DNA of 10,364 nt from CAYYMD01 sp964472875 (GTDB lineage: Bacteria > Planctomycetota > Phycisphaerae > SM23-33): NCBI GenBank assembly GCA_964472875.1, contig CAYYMD010000072.1, positions 1 to 10,364 of the forward strand, read 5' to 3'. Both the position numbers and the translations under genes were made by a program. Within the stretch, counting starts at the first letter, position 1; each line of letters opens with the position of its first letter. Below, in pieces: positions 1-7,135 of the stretch. The notes under the pieces are model-generated. The model had not been told where the DNA came from. It was given only the letters and a program-made list of their open reading frames with translations, and did no database searches.

Positions 1-2
1 TT

Positions 3-171
3 CGGGCGGACGGCGGGTTAGAATTATGATAATCCACTGCAATACATACACTTACAAATTCCTGTCAAGGGTAAAAAACGCGCAATATCGCGCAAAAAGG
101 TCTAAAAACCTGCAACAGCCCGGCACAACGCGCAAAAAACCGGCAATTTCTAAAATTACCCGGAATGGCTG
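3..171 (+). repeat. Left arm of a 169-bp inverted repeat (dispersed-repeat candidate)
   Basis: This segment pairs without gaps with the reverse complement of 10098-10266; position p corresponds to 10269 minus p. I count 11 mismatches in 169 positions, about 93% identity. Similarity ends sharply at 171/10098. At the other end the left copy reaches the window edge, so its true outer boundary may lie outside. The element is built from runs of A separated by CGCG blocks: CGCGCAAAAA occurs at 89-98 and 129-138, and an inverted version (AAAAAACGCGC) sits at 73-83. The centre GCGCAATATCGCGC is a near palindrome. No transposase or clear terminal inverted repeats are visible. An open frame beginning at 26 runs through the whole element but does not end inside it, so I do not call a gene. 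A MITE-like or other dispersed intergenic repeat is the likeliest reading. Confidence 0.93.
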
Positions 172-178
172 GTCAAAA

Positions 179-345
179 CACAGAGAGCACAGAGGAAAGG
201 GAGGTAAAATACTGAAAACTAAATACTTAAAACTAAAACTTAAGAAAGAAACAGCGGTATCCGACTTCGTTGGAGCCATGGCGGACAAGTTACACCGATT
301 AACTGACGAACCGATGAACCGATCAACGAATCAACTGATTAACTG
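179..345. repeat. Mosaic of short degenerate tandem repeats upstream of the GH57 gene
   Basis: Three different short-period patterns lie in this gene-free stretch. At 179-196 a 9-bp unit (CACAGAGRR) occurs twice. At 215-241 a 13-14-bp unit beginning AAAACTAAA occurs twice in an AT-rich tract. At 294-345 an 8-bp unit with consensus ACYGATNA runs for six and a half copies without a phase break; copies read ACCGATTA, ACTGACGA, ACCGATGA, ACCGATCA, ACGAATCA, ACTGATTA and a final ACTG. Base composition differs from the GC-rich genes. No convincing promoter or gene is seen between 172 and 422. Function unknown. Confidence 0.75.
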
Positions 346-422
346 TCTCTGCAAGCGGGCGGGCGTTTATTTCCACGGAAACATCTTGACCTCCACGGGT
401 GCGGCAGTGTTTCTATTAACAC

Positions 423-1595
423 ATGGCATCGGTGGTTTTATATTTGCAGGTTCACCAGCCCTGCCGGCTGCGGCGTTACAGCGTGTTCGACACCAGCGGC
501 GACTACTTCGACGAGCGCGCCAACGCCGACATATGCCGCAAGGTGGCCGAAAAATGCTACCTGCCCGCCAACCGCGCGCTGGGGAATCTTATCCGCCGCC
601 ACGGCGAGCGTTTCGCGGTGAATTTTTCCCTCACCGGCACGGCCGTGGAACAGTTCAGAAAGTGGACGCCGCAGGTGCTGGACAGTTTCGCCGAACTGAA
701 CGACACCGGGCGGGTCGAGTTTCTGGGCGAGACATTTTATCACTCGCTGGCGTTCCTCTACGACCGCGACGAATTCGCCGAGCAGGTCCGCATGCACTCC
801 GAACTTATGGAGCGGCTGTTCGGGCGACGGCCGACGGCTTTCCGCAACACGGAGCTGGCCTACAACAACGACCTGCCGCCGCTGGCGGAGAGCATGGGCT
901 TTTCGGCCGTGCTCACCGAGGGGGCTTCGCAGGTGCTGGGCGACCGCAGCGCGAACATGGTCTATCGCCCTCGCGGCGGCGCGGCCGTGAAACTGCTGCT
1001 GAAGAACTGGCGGCTGTCGGATGACATTGCGTTTCGCTTTTCGACGCACGACTGGGAGCATCACCCGCTGACGGCCGAAAAGTTCGCCGGGTGGGTCGAC
1101 GCGGCCCTTGACGACGGCTGCGTGTGCAACCTGTTCATGGACTATGAGACCTTCGGCGAGCACCACTGGGCCGAGACAGGGATATTCGAGTTTCTCGACT
1201 CGCTGCCGGAGAAGGTCATCGCCGACGGCCGGCACGAATTCGCCACGGTCTCGGACGCGGCCGGAAAGTATCCGCCCGCCGACGAAATCGACGTGCCGGA
1301 TACGATCTCGTGGGCCGATACCGAGCGGGACCTCTCCGCCTGGCTTGGGAACTCCATGCAGATAGAGGCGCTGGATGGGCTGTACGCCCTCGGCGACAAG
1401 ATACGAGCGGCCGGCGACGAGCGGCTGAGAGAGACGTGGCGGAAACTGCAGACCTCCGACCATTTTTATTACATGTCGACCAAGTGGCTCGGCGACGGCG
1501 TGGTGCATAAGTACTTCACGCCGTACGAGTCGCCCTACGACGCATTCATAAACTACATGAACGTCCTGGACCACCTGAAGGGGCGAATAAAATAA
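423..1595 (+). CDS. GH57-family glycoside hydrolase (alpha-amylase-like)
   Basis: This 390-residue protein has the marks of glycoside hydrolase family 57, retaining enzymes that cleave or transfer alpha-glucans. In order: the N-terminal strand ending H11-Q12-P13 (GH57 region 1); GTAVEQ at 72-77 (region 2); FRNTELAY at 140-147, whose E144 is the probable nucleophile; and FMDYETFGEHHW at 238-249, whose D240 is the probable acid/base. No signal peptide is visible, so it is probably cytoplasmic and acts on glycogen or maltodextrin. The length suits the short alpha-amylase-like GH57 group rather than the longer branching enzymes, but the exact specificity cannot be read from sequence. ATG 423 is the first start after an in-frame stop at 417-419 and places the HQP motif correctly; no Shine-Dalgarno sequence precedes it. 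It converges on the ribokinase gene with a 47-bp gap and no clear terminator hairpin. Family assignment is firm, substrate uncertain. Confidence 0.9.
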   Translation: MASVVLYLQVHQPCRLRRYSVFDTSGDYFDERANADICRKVAEKCYLPANRALGNLIRRHGERFAVNFSLTGTAVEQFRKWTPQVLDSFAELNDTGRVEFLGETFYHSLAFLYDRDEFAEQVRMHSELMERLFGRRPTAFRNTELAYNNDLPPLAESMGFSAVLTEGASQVLGDRSANMVYRPRGGAAVKLLLKNWRLSDDIAFRFSTHDWEHHPLTAEKFAGWVDAALDDGCVCNLFMDYETFGEHHWAETGIFEFLDSLPEKVIADGRHEFATVSDAAGKYPPADEIDVPDTISWADTERDLSAWLGNSMQIEALDGLYALGDKIRAAGDERLRETWRKLQTSDHFYYMSTKWLGDGVVHKYFTPYESPYDAFINYMNVLDHLKGRIK

Positions 1596-1642
1596 GAAGG
1601 CCCAAATACCAAAATTTCTCAGCGACTTTAAAGATGCATGCG

Positions 1643-2578
1643 TCAGCGCGGCTGGTCTTCCATGAGTGCGTGGACGTGTTCGATGGCGGGCATGGCGGAT
1701 ATTGCCCCGAGCTTGGTGCAGGCCAGCGCGCCGGCGGCATTGGCGAACTTCGCCGCCTGGTGGAGGCCTTCGCCTCGCGCCATGGCGACAGCGATAGCGG
1801 CCGTGAATGCATCGCCGGCGCCGGTGGCGTCGACCACGGGCACGCGACAGGCATCCACACGGTAAAAATGCTCATCTTCTGTGACGACCATGCACCCGCG
1901 ATGGCCGAGTTTCAGTGCGGCGGCCTTGGCGCCGCGGGCGATGAACTCCGCGGCCACGAGTTTGTCCACGCGCTCTTCGACGGCCTTTTTGCCGGTGATG
2001 GTCTCGGCCTCGGTGACGTTGGGCGTAATCAGGTCCACGCCGGAGATCTCCTCCGGCAGCACCTTTGGCGCCGGGGCGGGGTCGAGGACAATTTTGCACC
2101 CACACCGCTTACCCAGTGATATGGCCGCCCTCACCACTGGCATGGACATCTCCAGTTGCAGCAGGACCACATCGGCGCGTTCGAAGAGTCCTTCGCACGC
2201 GAACACGTCGTCGGGGCTGAGGGCCAGGTTCGCACCTCCGGCCACGACTATGGTATTCTCACCACGTGAGTCCACGATAATCATGGCCGCGCCTGTAGGC
2301 GCTTCGGAAGAGATGCCCAGATGCTCGCAGCGTACGCCGCGGTCTTGAAGCGTTTCTTTTAGAGTCCTCCCAAAAGCGTCGTCGCCCACCATGCCGACCA
2401 TCGTGCACTCGGCGCCGAGGGCGGCCGCGGCGACGGCCTGGTTGGCGCCCTTGCCGCCGGGCGTTGTGGTGAAGTTGCTTCCGGTCACGGTCTGGCCGGG
2501 TGTGGGAATATCTTCGGTGCGGACCACCAGGTCCATATTCAAAGATCCCACGACCAGGATGTTCGGATTATCCGGCAT
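1643..2578 (-). CDS. rbsK: Ribokinase (PfkB family)
   Basis: This 311-residue protein is a PfkB-family carbohydrate kinase closest in pattern to ribokinase, which makes ribose 5-phosphate from ribose and ATP in the cytoplasm. Visible signatures: GSLNMD at 11-16, sugar-binding in the family; GGKGANQA at 41-48 (PfkB signature 1); VVAGGAN at 111-117; NVTE at 187-190, the NxxE magnesium/phosphate motif; and DATGAGD at 250-256 (signature 2) with catalytic base D256. Length matches family norms. The ATG at 2578 is preceded by AAGGA (minus strand, 2585-2589) at a 6-nt spacing, and a sigma-70-like promoter lies just upstream. It is a single gene with no ribose transporter or LacI-type regulator in the window, so a related PfkB substrate such as another pentose or a nucleoside cannot be excluded. 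The GGKGANQA and NMD motifs favour ribose. Confidence 0.92.
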   Translation of the reverse strand: MPDNPNILVVGSLNMDLVVRTEDIPTPGQTVTGSNFTTTPGGKGANQAVAAAALGAECTMVGMVGDDAFGRTLKETLQDRGVRCEHLGISSEAPTGAAMIIVDSRGENTIVVAGGANLALSPDDVFACEGLFERADVVLLQLEMSMPVVRAAISLGKRCGCKIVLDPAPAPKVLPEEISGVDLITPNVTEAETITGKKAVEERVDKLVAAEFIARGAKAAALKLGHRGCMVVTEDEHFYRVDACRVPVVDATGAGDAFTAAIAVAMARGEGLHQAAKFANAAGALACTKLGAISAMPAIEHVHALMEDQPR

Positions 2579-2615
2579 ACAGCGTCCTTATGATTCGTAT
2601 CATCCTGCAAGCGGC

Positions 2616-2644
2616 AGCATAACCTTAGCAGCAGCATATGACAA
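2616..2644 (-). promoter_or_regulatory. Predicted sigma-70-type promoter for rbsK
   Basis: On the minus strand TTGTCA (2639-2644) matches the -35 consensus at five of six bases. It is followed by a 17-bp spacer and TATGCT (2616-2621), four of six for the -10. A start near 2609 would give a 5' leader of about 30 nt containing the AAGGA ribosome site at 2585-2589. Predicted from sequence only. Confidence 0.5.
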
Positions 2645-2651
2645 CAGGAGA

Positions 2652-2680
2652 ATTCCACCGCTCGATAATCCGGCGGGAAT
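2652..2680. promoter_or_regulatory. Hairpin or operator-like inverted repeat between rbsK and lnt
   Basis: ATTCC-A-CCG (2652-2660) can pair with CGG-CG-GGAAT (2671-2680) around a 10-nt loop: five base pairs, a small internal loop, then three base pairs. It lies 8 bp upstream of the rbsK -35 element in the divergent intergenic region. That position would suit a regulator site, but no regulator gene is nearby and the symmetry is modest. I saw no convincing promoter for lnt on the plus strand here. Confidence 0.25.
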
Positions 2681-2778
2681 GATTAGACTCCGCTGCAGAT
2701 GCATGTTAACTTTTGACGATTATTCGGACAACAGGCCGCTTAACCGCATTTATGCGAACATGGTTCGGTAAGTTAGAC

Positions 2779-4749
2779 ATGACACGGAACGACAAAAAAC
2801 AAAATCCGGCTGCCGGCGCAGGCGCTGTGGAGAACACGGAGTCCAATCCGCCGCTGGAGCTGTTCGACGGGCGACTCTCTTTCCGCCGCCAAATGCCGCT
2901 GGCGCTGTTTGGCCTGTTAAGCGTGGTGCTTCTGACGATTTGTTTCGAGCCGTTCGATATCTGGTGGGTTGCTTACGTGGCTCTTGCACCATGGGTGCTG
3001 ATGCTCGGCGGATGCCGCAGCAATCGCAGGGCGGTTTTCTGGGGATGGATCACGGGAATTGTTTTCTGGGCAGCGAACCTTTACTGGCTGTGGTGGATAA
3101 CGCTAGTCGGATATGCCGCGCTGGTTCTTTACCTTTCTGCGTTCTGGCTGGTGGCCGCTATTGTGCTGCGAGCGGCGATGCGCCGCCACTGGCCGGTATG
3201 GATTGTGCTTCCAGCGGTATGGGTGGCCCTGGAATACGCACGCGCTTACGGACTGAGCGGCTTCCCTTGGTTCTACCTGGCCCACAGCCAGTATTCCCGC
3301 ACGCACCTGATACAAATCGCCGACGTCACCGGGCAATACGGCGTCTCGTTTTTCGTGGCCATGGTCAACGGGGCCGTGGCGGATGTGCTGGCCTCGCCGC
3401 TGTTTATACATCGGCCGGGTGCGGCGGGACCACAAACGCTGCCGGAGGTAAGCTTCAACCGGCAAATAGTAGTCGGGCCGGTGGTGTGTATAGTCGCGGC
3501 GGTCGGCATGCTGCTTTACGGCCAGTCCAGCATCGTTCAGACCGAAAAAACCACCACACCCGGCCCTGTCATCGGCGTCGTCCAGCGGGCGGTCCCGATA
3601 TCGCTGGCTGAAGAAAAGGAAAATCCCGAGCAAATTTTTGACAAGCACTACCGGGCAAGCCGAAAATTCATCGGCGCCGGCTGTGATTTGCTCATCTGGC
3701 CCGAAACGATGCTGCCGCAGGGAATGAACAGCGAATTTCTCCGGGCCAACCTTTCGCAGATGTCCGAGGAGGAGATTCGCTGCCTCGGATGGAAATTCAT
3801 CGGCCCGGCCGAAAAAAAATACTCCGTTGAAAATCTGAAAAGACTTCTTGAAATAATCCGCAATGGCGCGGCCTCGAATGAGGGACGAAGACTTACGGGC
3901 CTGAAAGATTTCGTACGGCAGATGAACCAACTGTCACAGCAACTTGATTGTCCCATACTGGCCGGGGGATCCACGCTGCACGCCAACCCGGCCCCTATCG
4001 GCCCGGACCGCACATGGATTACTCGCAACTCCGCCATGTGGTTCGAAAACAATACGGAGGACCGACCTATATACTCCAAGATACACCTGGTGCCGTTCGG
4101 CGAATATGTTCCCTTCGAGCACAGCTGGACGTGGCTGCATCGGCGGCTGCGGGAATTCGTGCCTGCAGTGATGGAGCAACTGGCGCCGGGCAAAAAAAGA
4201 ACGCTGTTTGAACTTTCCGCCGGTCCGCGGCGATGGCGCCTGGCAACCCCGATATGCTACGAAGGCACCTTCGCCCGCGAGTGCCGGCGGCTGGTGATGC
4301 GCAAGGGCCAAAAGCAAGCCGACATTCTCGTTAACATTTCCAACGACGGATGGTTCGTGCCCCCCAAAACATGGCCCGATTTGCCCATGGCCGAGCATCC
4401 GCAACACCTGGTGCAATATTGCTTCCGTGCGGTGGAAAACCGCATGCCTGTGGTGCGGGCGGTCAACACCGGCATCAGCGCATCGATAGATTCTTGCGGC
4501 CGTATTGTCGCCAGGGTAAAAAAAGACCATGCCGAAGCCATGGTCGCCGGGGAGGTGCTCCTTGGCGGCGCGAAGAGCGAAAAAGAAAAAAATTCCGGTC
4601 CACAAATCCTTGTGGACGAGCGTATAAGCGTGTACAGTCGTATTGGCGATATATTCGCTCAAAGCGTCTGTGTGGCAGTAATAGTGATGATCGTCGTGCT
4701 GATATTCAAACGTGTGCGCGAAAGTCACGAGGAATTAAACAGTGAATAA
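2779..4749 (+). CDS. lnt: Apolipoprotein N-acyltransferase Lnt
   Basis: Lnt adds the third acyl chain to the N-terminal cysteine of lipoproteins, the last step of lipoprotein maturation in the inner membrane. The 656-residue protein has multiple membrane spans starting near residue 39, a carbon-nitrogen hydrolase domain and a last span near the C-terminus. The catalytic triad of E. coli Lnt (E267, K335, C387) is recognisable as E309 in LIWPETMLP, K434 in YSKIHLVPFGEYVPFE and C493 in TPICYEG; NISNDGWF and FRAVENR also fit. The protein is longer than E. coli Lnt (512 residues): 125 residues separate E309 and K434 against 68 in E. coli, a roughly 57-residue charged insertion. The frame stays open upstream to TTG 2713 and ATG 2752. 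I chose ATG 2779 because upstream residues look non-coding, though ribosome-site support is weak. It overlaps the following lipoprotein gene by 8 bp. Confidence 0.93.
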   Translation: MTRNDKKQNPAAGAGAVENTESNPPLELFDGRLSFRRQMPLALFGLLSVVLLTICFEPFDIWWVAYVALAPWVLMLGGCRSNRRAVFWGWITGIVFWAANLYWLWWITLVGYAALVLYLSAFWLVAAIVLRAAMRRHWPVWIVLPAVWVALEYARAYGLSGFPWFYLAHSQYSRTHLIQIADVTGQYGVSFFVAMVNGAVADVLASPLFIHRPGAAGPQTLPEVSFNRQIVVGPVVCIVAAVGMLLYGQSSIVQTEKTTTPGPVIGVVQRAVPISLAEEKENPEQIFDKHYRASRKFIGAGCDLLIWPETMLPQGMNSEFLRANLSQMSEEEIRCLGWKFIGPAEKKYSVENLKRLLEIIRNGAASNEGRRLTGLKDFVRQMNQLSQQLDCPILAGGSTLHANPAPIGPDRTWITRNSAMWFENNTEDRPIYSKIHLVPFGEYVPFEHSWTWLHRRLREFVPAVMEQLAPGKKRTLFELSAGPRRWRLATPICYEGTFARECRRLVMRKGQKQADILVNISNDGWFVPPKTWPDLPMAEHPQHLVQYCFRAVENRMPVVRAVNTGISASIDSCGRIVARVKKDHAEAMVAGEVLLGGAKSEKEKNSGPQILVDERISVYSRIGDIFAQSVCVAVIVMIVVLIFKRVRESHEELNSE

Positions 4750-5896
4750 AACAGCAACAACATCCATCGGATACGTGCTTTTGGGAGTATTTGTTTGTCT
4801 GTACCTGTCGGGGTGCCTACCTTTTCAGAAAGAAACAAAGATGAGCACCGACCCCGACAAGGCCCGTATCGACGCCAGGACCATGCTATACAAAGCGGCC
4901 GAGAACCCCAACCCCGAGGTCCGCTGCCACGCCATCGAGGCACTGGGCAAAACCATGGGCAAACATGCCGGCGGCATATATATGCAGGCCCTCAATGACA
5001 AGAACCCCGCTGTGCGTTTTGCGGCGGCAATGGTCATAGGCGACATTAAATATAAGCCGGCTAAAGACAGACTTCAGAAAATGGCCTCCGGTAAAGGCGT
5101 GGAAGGCGCCGAACCGGACAAGCGAACCTACTGCGCGGTTTTGTACGCCCTGCATGAACTGGGCAACGATACGCACACCGGCGACCTGACTGAGCTGCTG
5201 TTTGACCGAGAGGCGGAAATACGCGCTAATGCCGCCCTGGCGATGGGCAAAATGGGGAAGCCGTCTGCGATAGAACCGCTGGAGGCACTGCTGGCCGATG
5301 AGAAGGACCCGGCCGTCAAACTTCAGATTACTGAGTCGCTGGCAATGCTGGGCGATTCCCGCAGCGCTGAAATGCTCGAGGCCTATACAAAAGGGCTGTT
5401 TCTCGATCTTCGCCTGGCGGCGATACCCGCCGTTGCAAAATACTCTCCCAAACGTGCTCAGACGCTTTGTACGAATCTGCTGGATGATCGCCATCCGCCC
5501 CGGGTGAGAGTCGCCGCCGCCGGCGCGCTGGCCCGTACAGGTATGGTAAGCGACCTTGCTTACCAACTGTGCATTCGAGCGGCCAAAGAACCGCGAAAAA
5601 TGATGAGGGAAACTTACGAAAACAAGAAACTAACATCCGTGGAGATAAATTCACTCCAGCGTCTTGCCGCCATTGCACTTGGAAGAATGGACAGGCCCAA
5701 GGCAGCGGATGTGCTGTATCCGCTTCTGAAAAGCAACGAAGGGGCAATCCGCGTGGCGGTGGCAATGAGCATACTAAGGTTGTTCCCGGATGTCGATGTC
5801 GAGACGACAAATTCGCCCAAAGGTCCCTCCACACGGCCGGCGACCAAGAAGCATCCCAGGACGTACCGGCTGCATTCGGTGGGGGGTAAAGATTAA
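4742..5896 (+). CDS. HEAT-repeat lipoprotein
   Basis: The start is a GTG lying inside the end of lnt, with GAGGA at 4729-4733 and an 8-nt spacing, so translation is probably coupled to lnt. The 384-residue product begins with a lipoprotein signal peptide: K3, a hydrophobic stretch from 9 to 22 and lipobox L22-S23-G24-C25, giving a mature N-terminal Cys25. It has no Asp at +2, so outer-membrane sorting would be expected by the E. coli rule, which may not apply here. The rest, roughly 38-355, is a series of paired helices of HEAT type, with repeated patterns such as NPEVRCHAIEALGK, NPAVRFAAAMVIG, EAEIRANAALAMGKMG, DPAVKLQITESLAMLG and GAIRVAVAMSILRL. This is a protein-binding scaffold without catalytic motifs. 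The C-terminal tail is Pro/Thr/Lys-rich and probably disordered. Partner unknown; as a lipoprotein it is a candidate Lnt substrate. Confidence 0.87.
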   Translation: MNKTATTSIGYVLLGVFVCLYLSGCLPFQKETKMSTDPDKARIDARTMLYKAAENPNPEVRCHAIEALGKTMGKHAGGIYMQALNDKNPAVRFAAAMVIGDIKYKPAKDRLQKMASGKGVEGAEPDKRTYCAVLYALHELGNDTHTGDLTELLFDREAEIRANAALAMGKMGKPSAIEPLEALLADEKDPAVKLQITESLAMLGDSRSAEMLEAYTKGLFLDLRLAAIPAVAKYSPKRAQTLCTNLLDDRHPPRVRVAAAGALARTGMVSDLAYQLCIRAAKEPRKMMRETYENKKLTSVEINSLQRLAAIALGRMDRPKAADVLYPLLKSNEGAIRVAVAMSILRLFPDVDVETTNSPKGPSTRPATKKHPRTYRLHSVGGKD

Positions 5897-5914
5897 TTGA
5901 GGTAGAAATTTGCC

Positions 5915-5942
5915 TTGACTACTATAACCTACGAAATAAAAT
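5915..5942 (+). promoter_or_regulatory. Predicted sigma-70-type promoter for the coiled-coil/mreB cluster
   Basis: TTGACT (5915-5920) and TAAAAT (5937-5942), each five of six for consensus, are separated by 16 bp in the AT-rich gap after the HEAT gene. A start near 5949 would leave a leader of about 97 nt before TTG 6046. A perfect TATAAT also occurs at 5955-5960 but lacks a matching -35 at normal spacing. An 8-bp AT-only inverted repeat (5935-5942 with 5959-5966) overlaps the -10. The remainder of 5897-6015 shows no other gene or structure. Confidence 0.45.
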
Positions 5943-6032
5943 CGTGCATAAATGTATAATTTTATTATTCTCATCGCAGTAAAGGCGTCGATAGGCACAG
6001 TTAACGAGATGTGCAGTGGCGCGCATTGATTT

Positions 6033-6038
6033 AAGGAG
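6033..6038 (+). promoter_or_regulatory. Ribosome binding site that decides a TTG start
   Basis: AAGGAG lies 7 nt upstream of TTG 6046. It is the best Shine-Dalgarno match in this gene's upstream region and favours TTG 6046 over the in-frame GTG at 6016, which has only a GAG at a similar distance. Confidence 0.6.
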
Positions 6039-6045
6039 AACGAGG

Positions 6046-6891
6046 TTGAGTACTCTTACAAAAATCGCAATTGTCGTGCTTCTGGTGCTGATTCTGATTA
6101 CGTCGGTAGTGTTTATATCACACGCCTCTACCACGGCGAACTACCGTTATGCTTACGAGCAACAGCTTGCCAGGAACAAGGACCTATCGCAGCACACCCA
6201 GTACGTCACCGACATGATGAACAATTATCGTCGGCAAAAGACCGAACTGGCCGAGCAGCTCGAACAGGCCCGCAACCAAATGGGGACCGATATCTCCGAC
6301 CTGCAGACTCAGCTCGCTGATGCAAAACAGGAAAATGCTCACCTAAAGTCCGACTTGGAAGACATAAAACTAAAACTGGCAAATCTCTCCCAAACAGCGG
6401 AACTGAACGTCAAGCGCCGCCAGTTATTGTCTGACCAACTCGAGAAAACCCGCACGAAACTGGCCGAACTTCAGCAGGAAGCCCGAAATACCGAAGACCT
6501 CCTTAAAGAGTCGAGAACCCGCGTCGAAAGACTTGAGAAGCAGGTCCGCTTCATGAAAGAGCGTAACGCCGAACTTAACGAACAAAACGCCGATCTTCGC
6601 GACCAGCTGGCCGCCAGAGGCGTTGAAGAAGCCGGCGAGGAGAAACCTGCCCCTATGCCGCCCGCCCAAATCTCCGGCACCATAACCGCAATCAAGGGCA
6701 ACACGGCCAGTATTAACGTCGGCTCGGCCAAGGGTGTAAAAGACAAGATGGAACTGATCATATACCGCGGCGGAAACCTCGTGGGTTACCTGCGAATCGA
6801 GGAAGTGGATACTACCTCCGCCGCCGGTATCGTTTTCAACAAGCAACTTGACCCCATGCAAGGTGACAAAGTAACCACCAGCCTGGAATAA
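6046..6891 (+). CDS. Membrane-anchored coiled-coil protein with C-terminal beta-barrel-like domain
   Basis: Starting at TTG 6046 the product has 281 residues. Residues 6-26 form one hydrophobic span, with the remainder presumably outside the cytoplasm. Residues 35-195 are rich in E, Q, K, R and L with heptad spacing, a long coiled coil. A Pro-rich linker (APMPPAQ) leads to a C-terminal domain at 209-281 (ISGTITAIKG, INVGSAKGVKDKMELIIY, GYLRIEEVD, QGDKV). This looks like the small beta domain found at the C-termini of some envelope proteins such as FlgT. The order span, coiled coil, beta domain recalls MreC, and the gene lies two genes upstream of mreB, so an MreC-like scaffold is a reasonable inference. 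The beta domain does not obviously match canonical MreC, however, so no symbol is given. An alternative start at GTG 6016 adds ten residues. Stop is 13 bp before the next gene. Confidence 0.82.
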   Translation: MSTLTKIAIVVLLVLILITSVVFISHASTTANYRYAYEQQLARNKDLSQHTQYVTDMMNNYRRQKTELAEQLEQARNQMGTDISDLQTQLADAKQENAHLKSDLEDIKLKLANLSQTAELNVKRRQLLSDQLEKTRTKLAELQQEARNTEDLLKESRTRVERLEKQVRFMKERNAELNEQNADLRDQLAARGVEEAGEEKPAPMPPAQISGTITAIKGNTASINVGSAKGVKDKMELIIYRGGNLVGYLRIEEVDTTSAAGIVFNKQLDPMQGDKVTTSLE

Positions 6892-6904
6892 CCAGAGAAC
6901 ACCA

Positions 6905-7117
6905 ATGACTGAAATGCCCCGAGAATCACAGGGACCCGCCGTGCGGGTCAAACCTCAGCCGGATGTTTATACGGTCCTGCTGGTAATAGCTATAATCGCC
7001 TTGGCAGTGACTTTGGGCATCGTATTGTGGAATCTGCTTTCCTCACCGCCCGAAGGATACGGTCTGCCTTTTTCGGCTATTTTCGACCAGTCAAAACTGC
7101 CGCCGGCGGCGAGGTAA
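6905..7117 (+). CDS. Small single-span membrane protein of the mreB cluster
   Basis: This 70-residue product starts 13 bp after the coiled-coil gene and lies 91 bp before mreB on the same strand. It has a hydrophilic N-terminus (about 1-20), one strongly hydrophobic span at about 22-46 (VYTVLLVIAIIALAVTLG then IVLWNLL) and a short Pro-rich tail. The ribosome site is weak (GAGA about 7 nt before the ATG), and an in-frame ATG at 6914 is an alternative. I recognise no family. Position and membrane span make it a candidate accessory subunit of the cell-shape module, in the place where mreD is often found, but it is far too small to be MreD (about 160 residues and several spans). Support is its clean spacing and plausible composition; it could be taxon-specific. 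Confidence 0.6.
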   Translation: MTEMPRESQGPAVRVKPQPDVYTVLLVIAIIALAVTLGIVLWNLLSSPPEGYGLPFSAIFDQSKLPPAAR

Positions 7118-7135
7118 TTTCGAGAAGTACGATAA

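Noticed and set aside
26..1024. A 332-codon open frame on the plus strand starting in the left repeat arm
   Set aside because: Its first part lies in the repeat, and the rest is an out-of-frame reading of the GH57 gene, with the Arg/Ala/Gly-rich composition typical of a shadow frame.
438..1574. A 378-codon antisense frame opposite the GH57 gene
   Set aside because: It is the mirror of a high-GC coding gene. The plus-strand frame carries all GH57 motifs and the antisense frame has none.
1596..1642. Possible bidirectional terminator between the convergent GH57 and ribokinase genes
   Set aside because: No stem with a following U-tract can be drawn in these 47 bp. The 12-bp gap between mreB and the FG-GAP gene is likewise too short to hold one.
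2713..2778. Upstream extension of lnt from TTG 2713 or ATG 2752
   Set aside because: The extra 9-22 residues precede an already long hydrophilic N-terminus, and neither start has a good ribosome site. ATG 2779 is not strongly supported either, so this remains a choice rather than proof.
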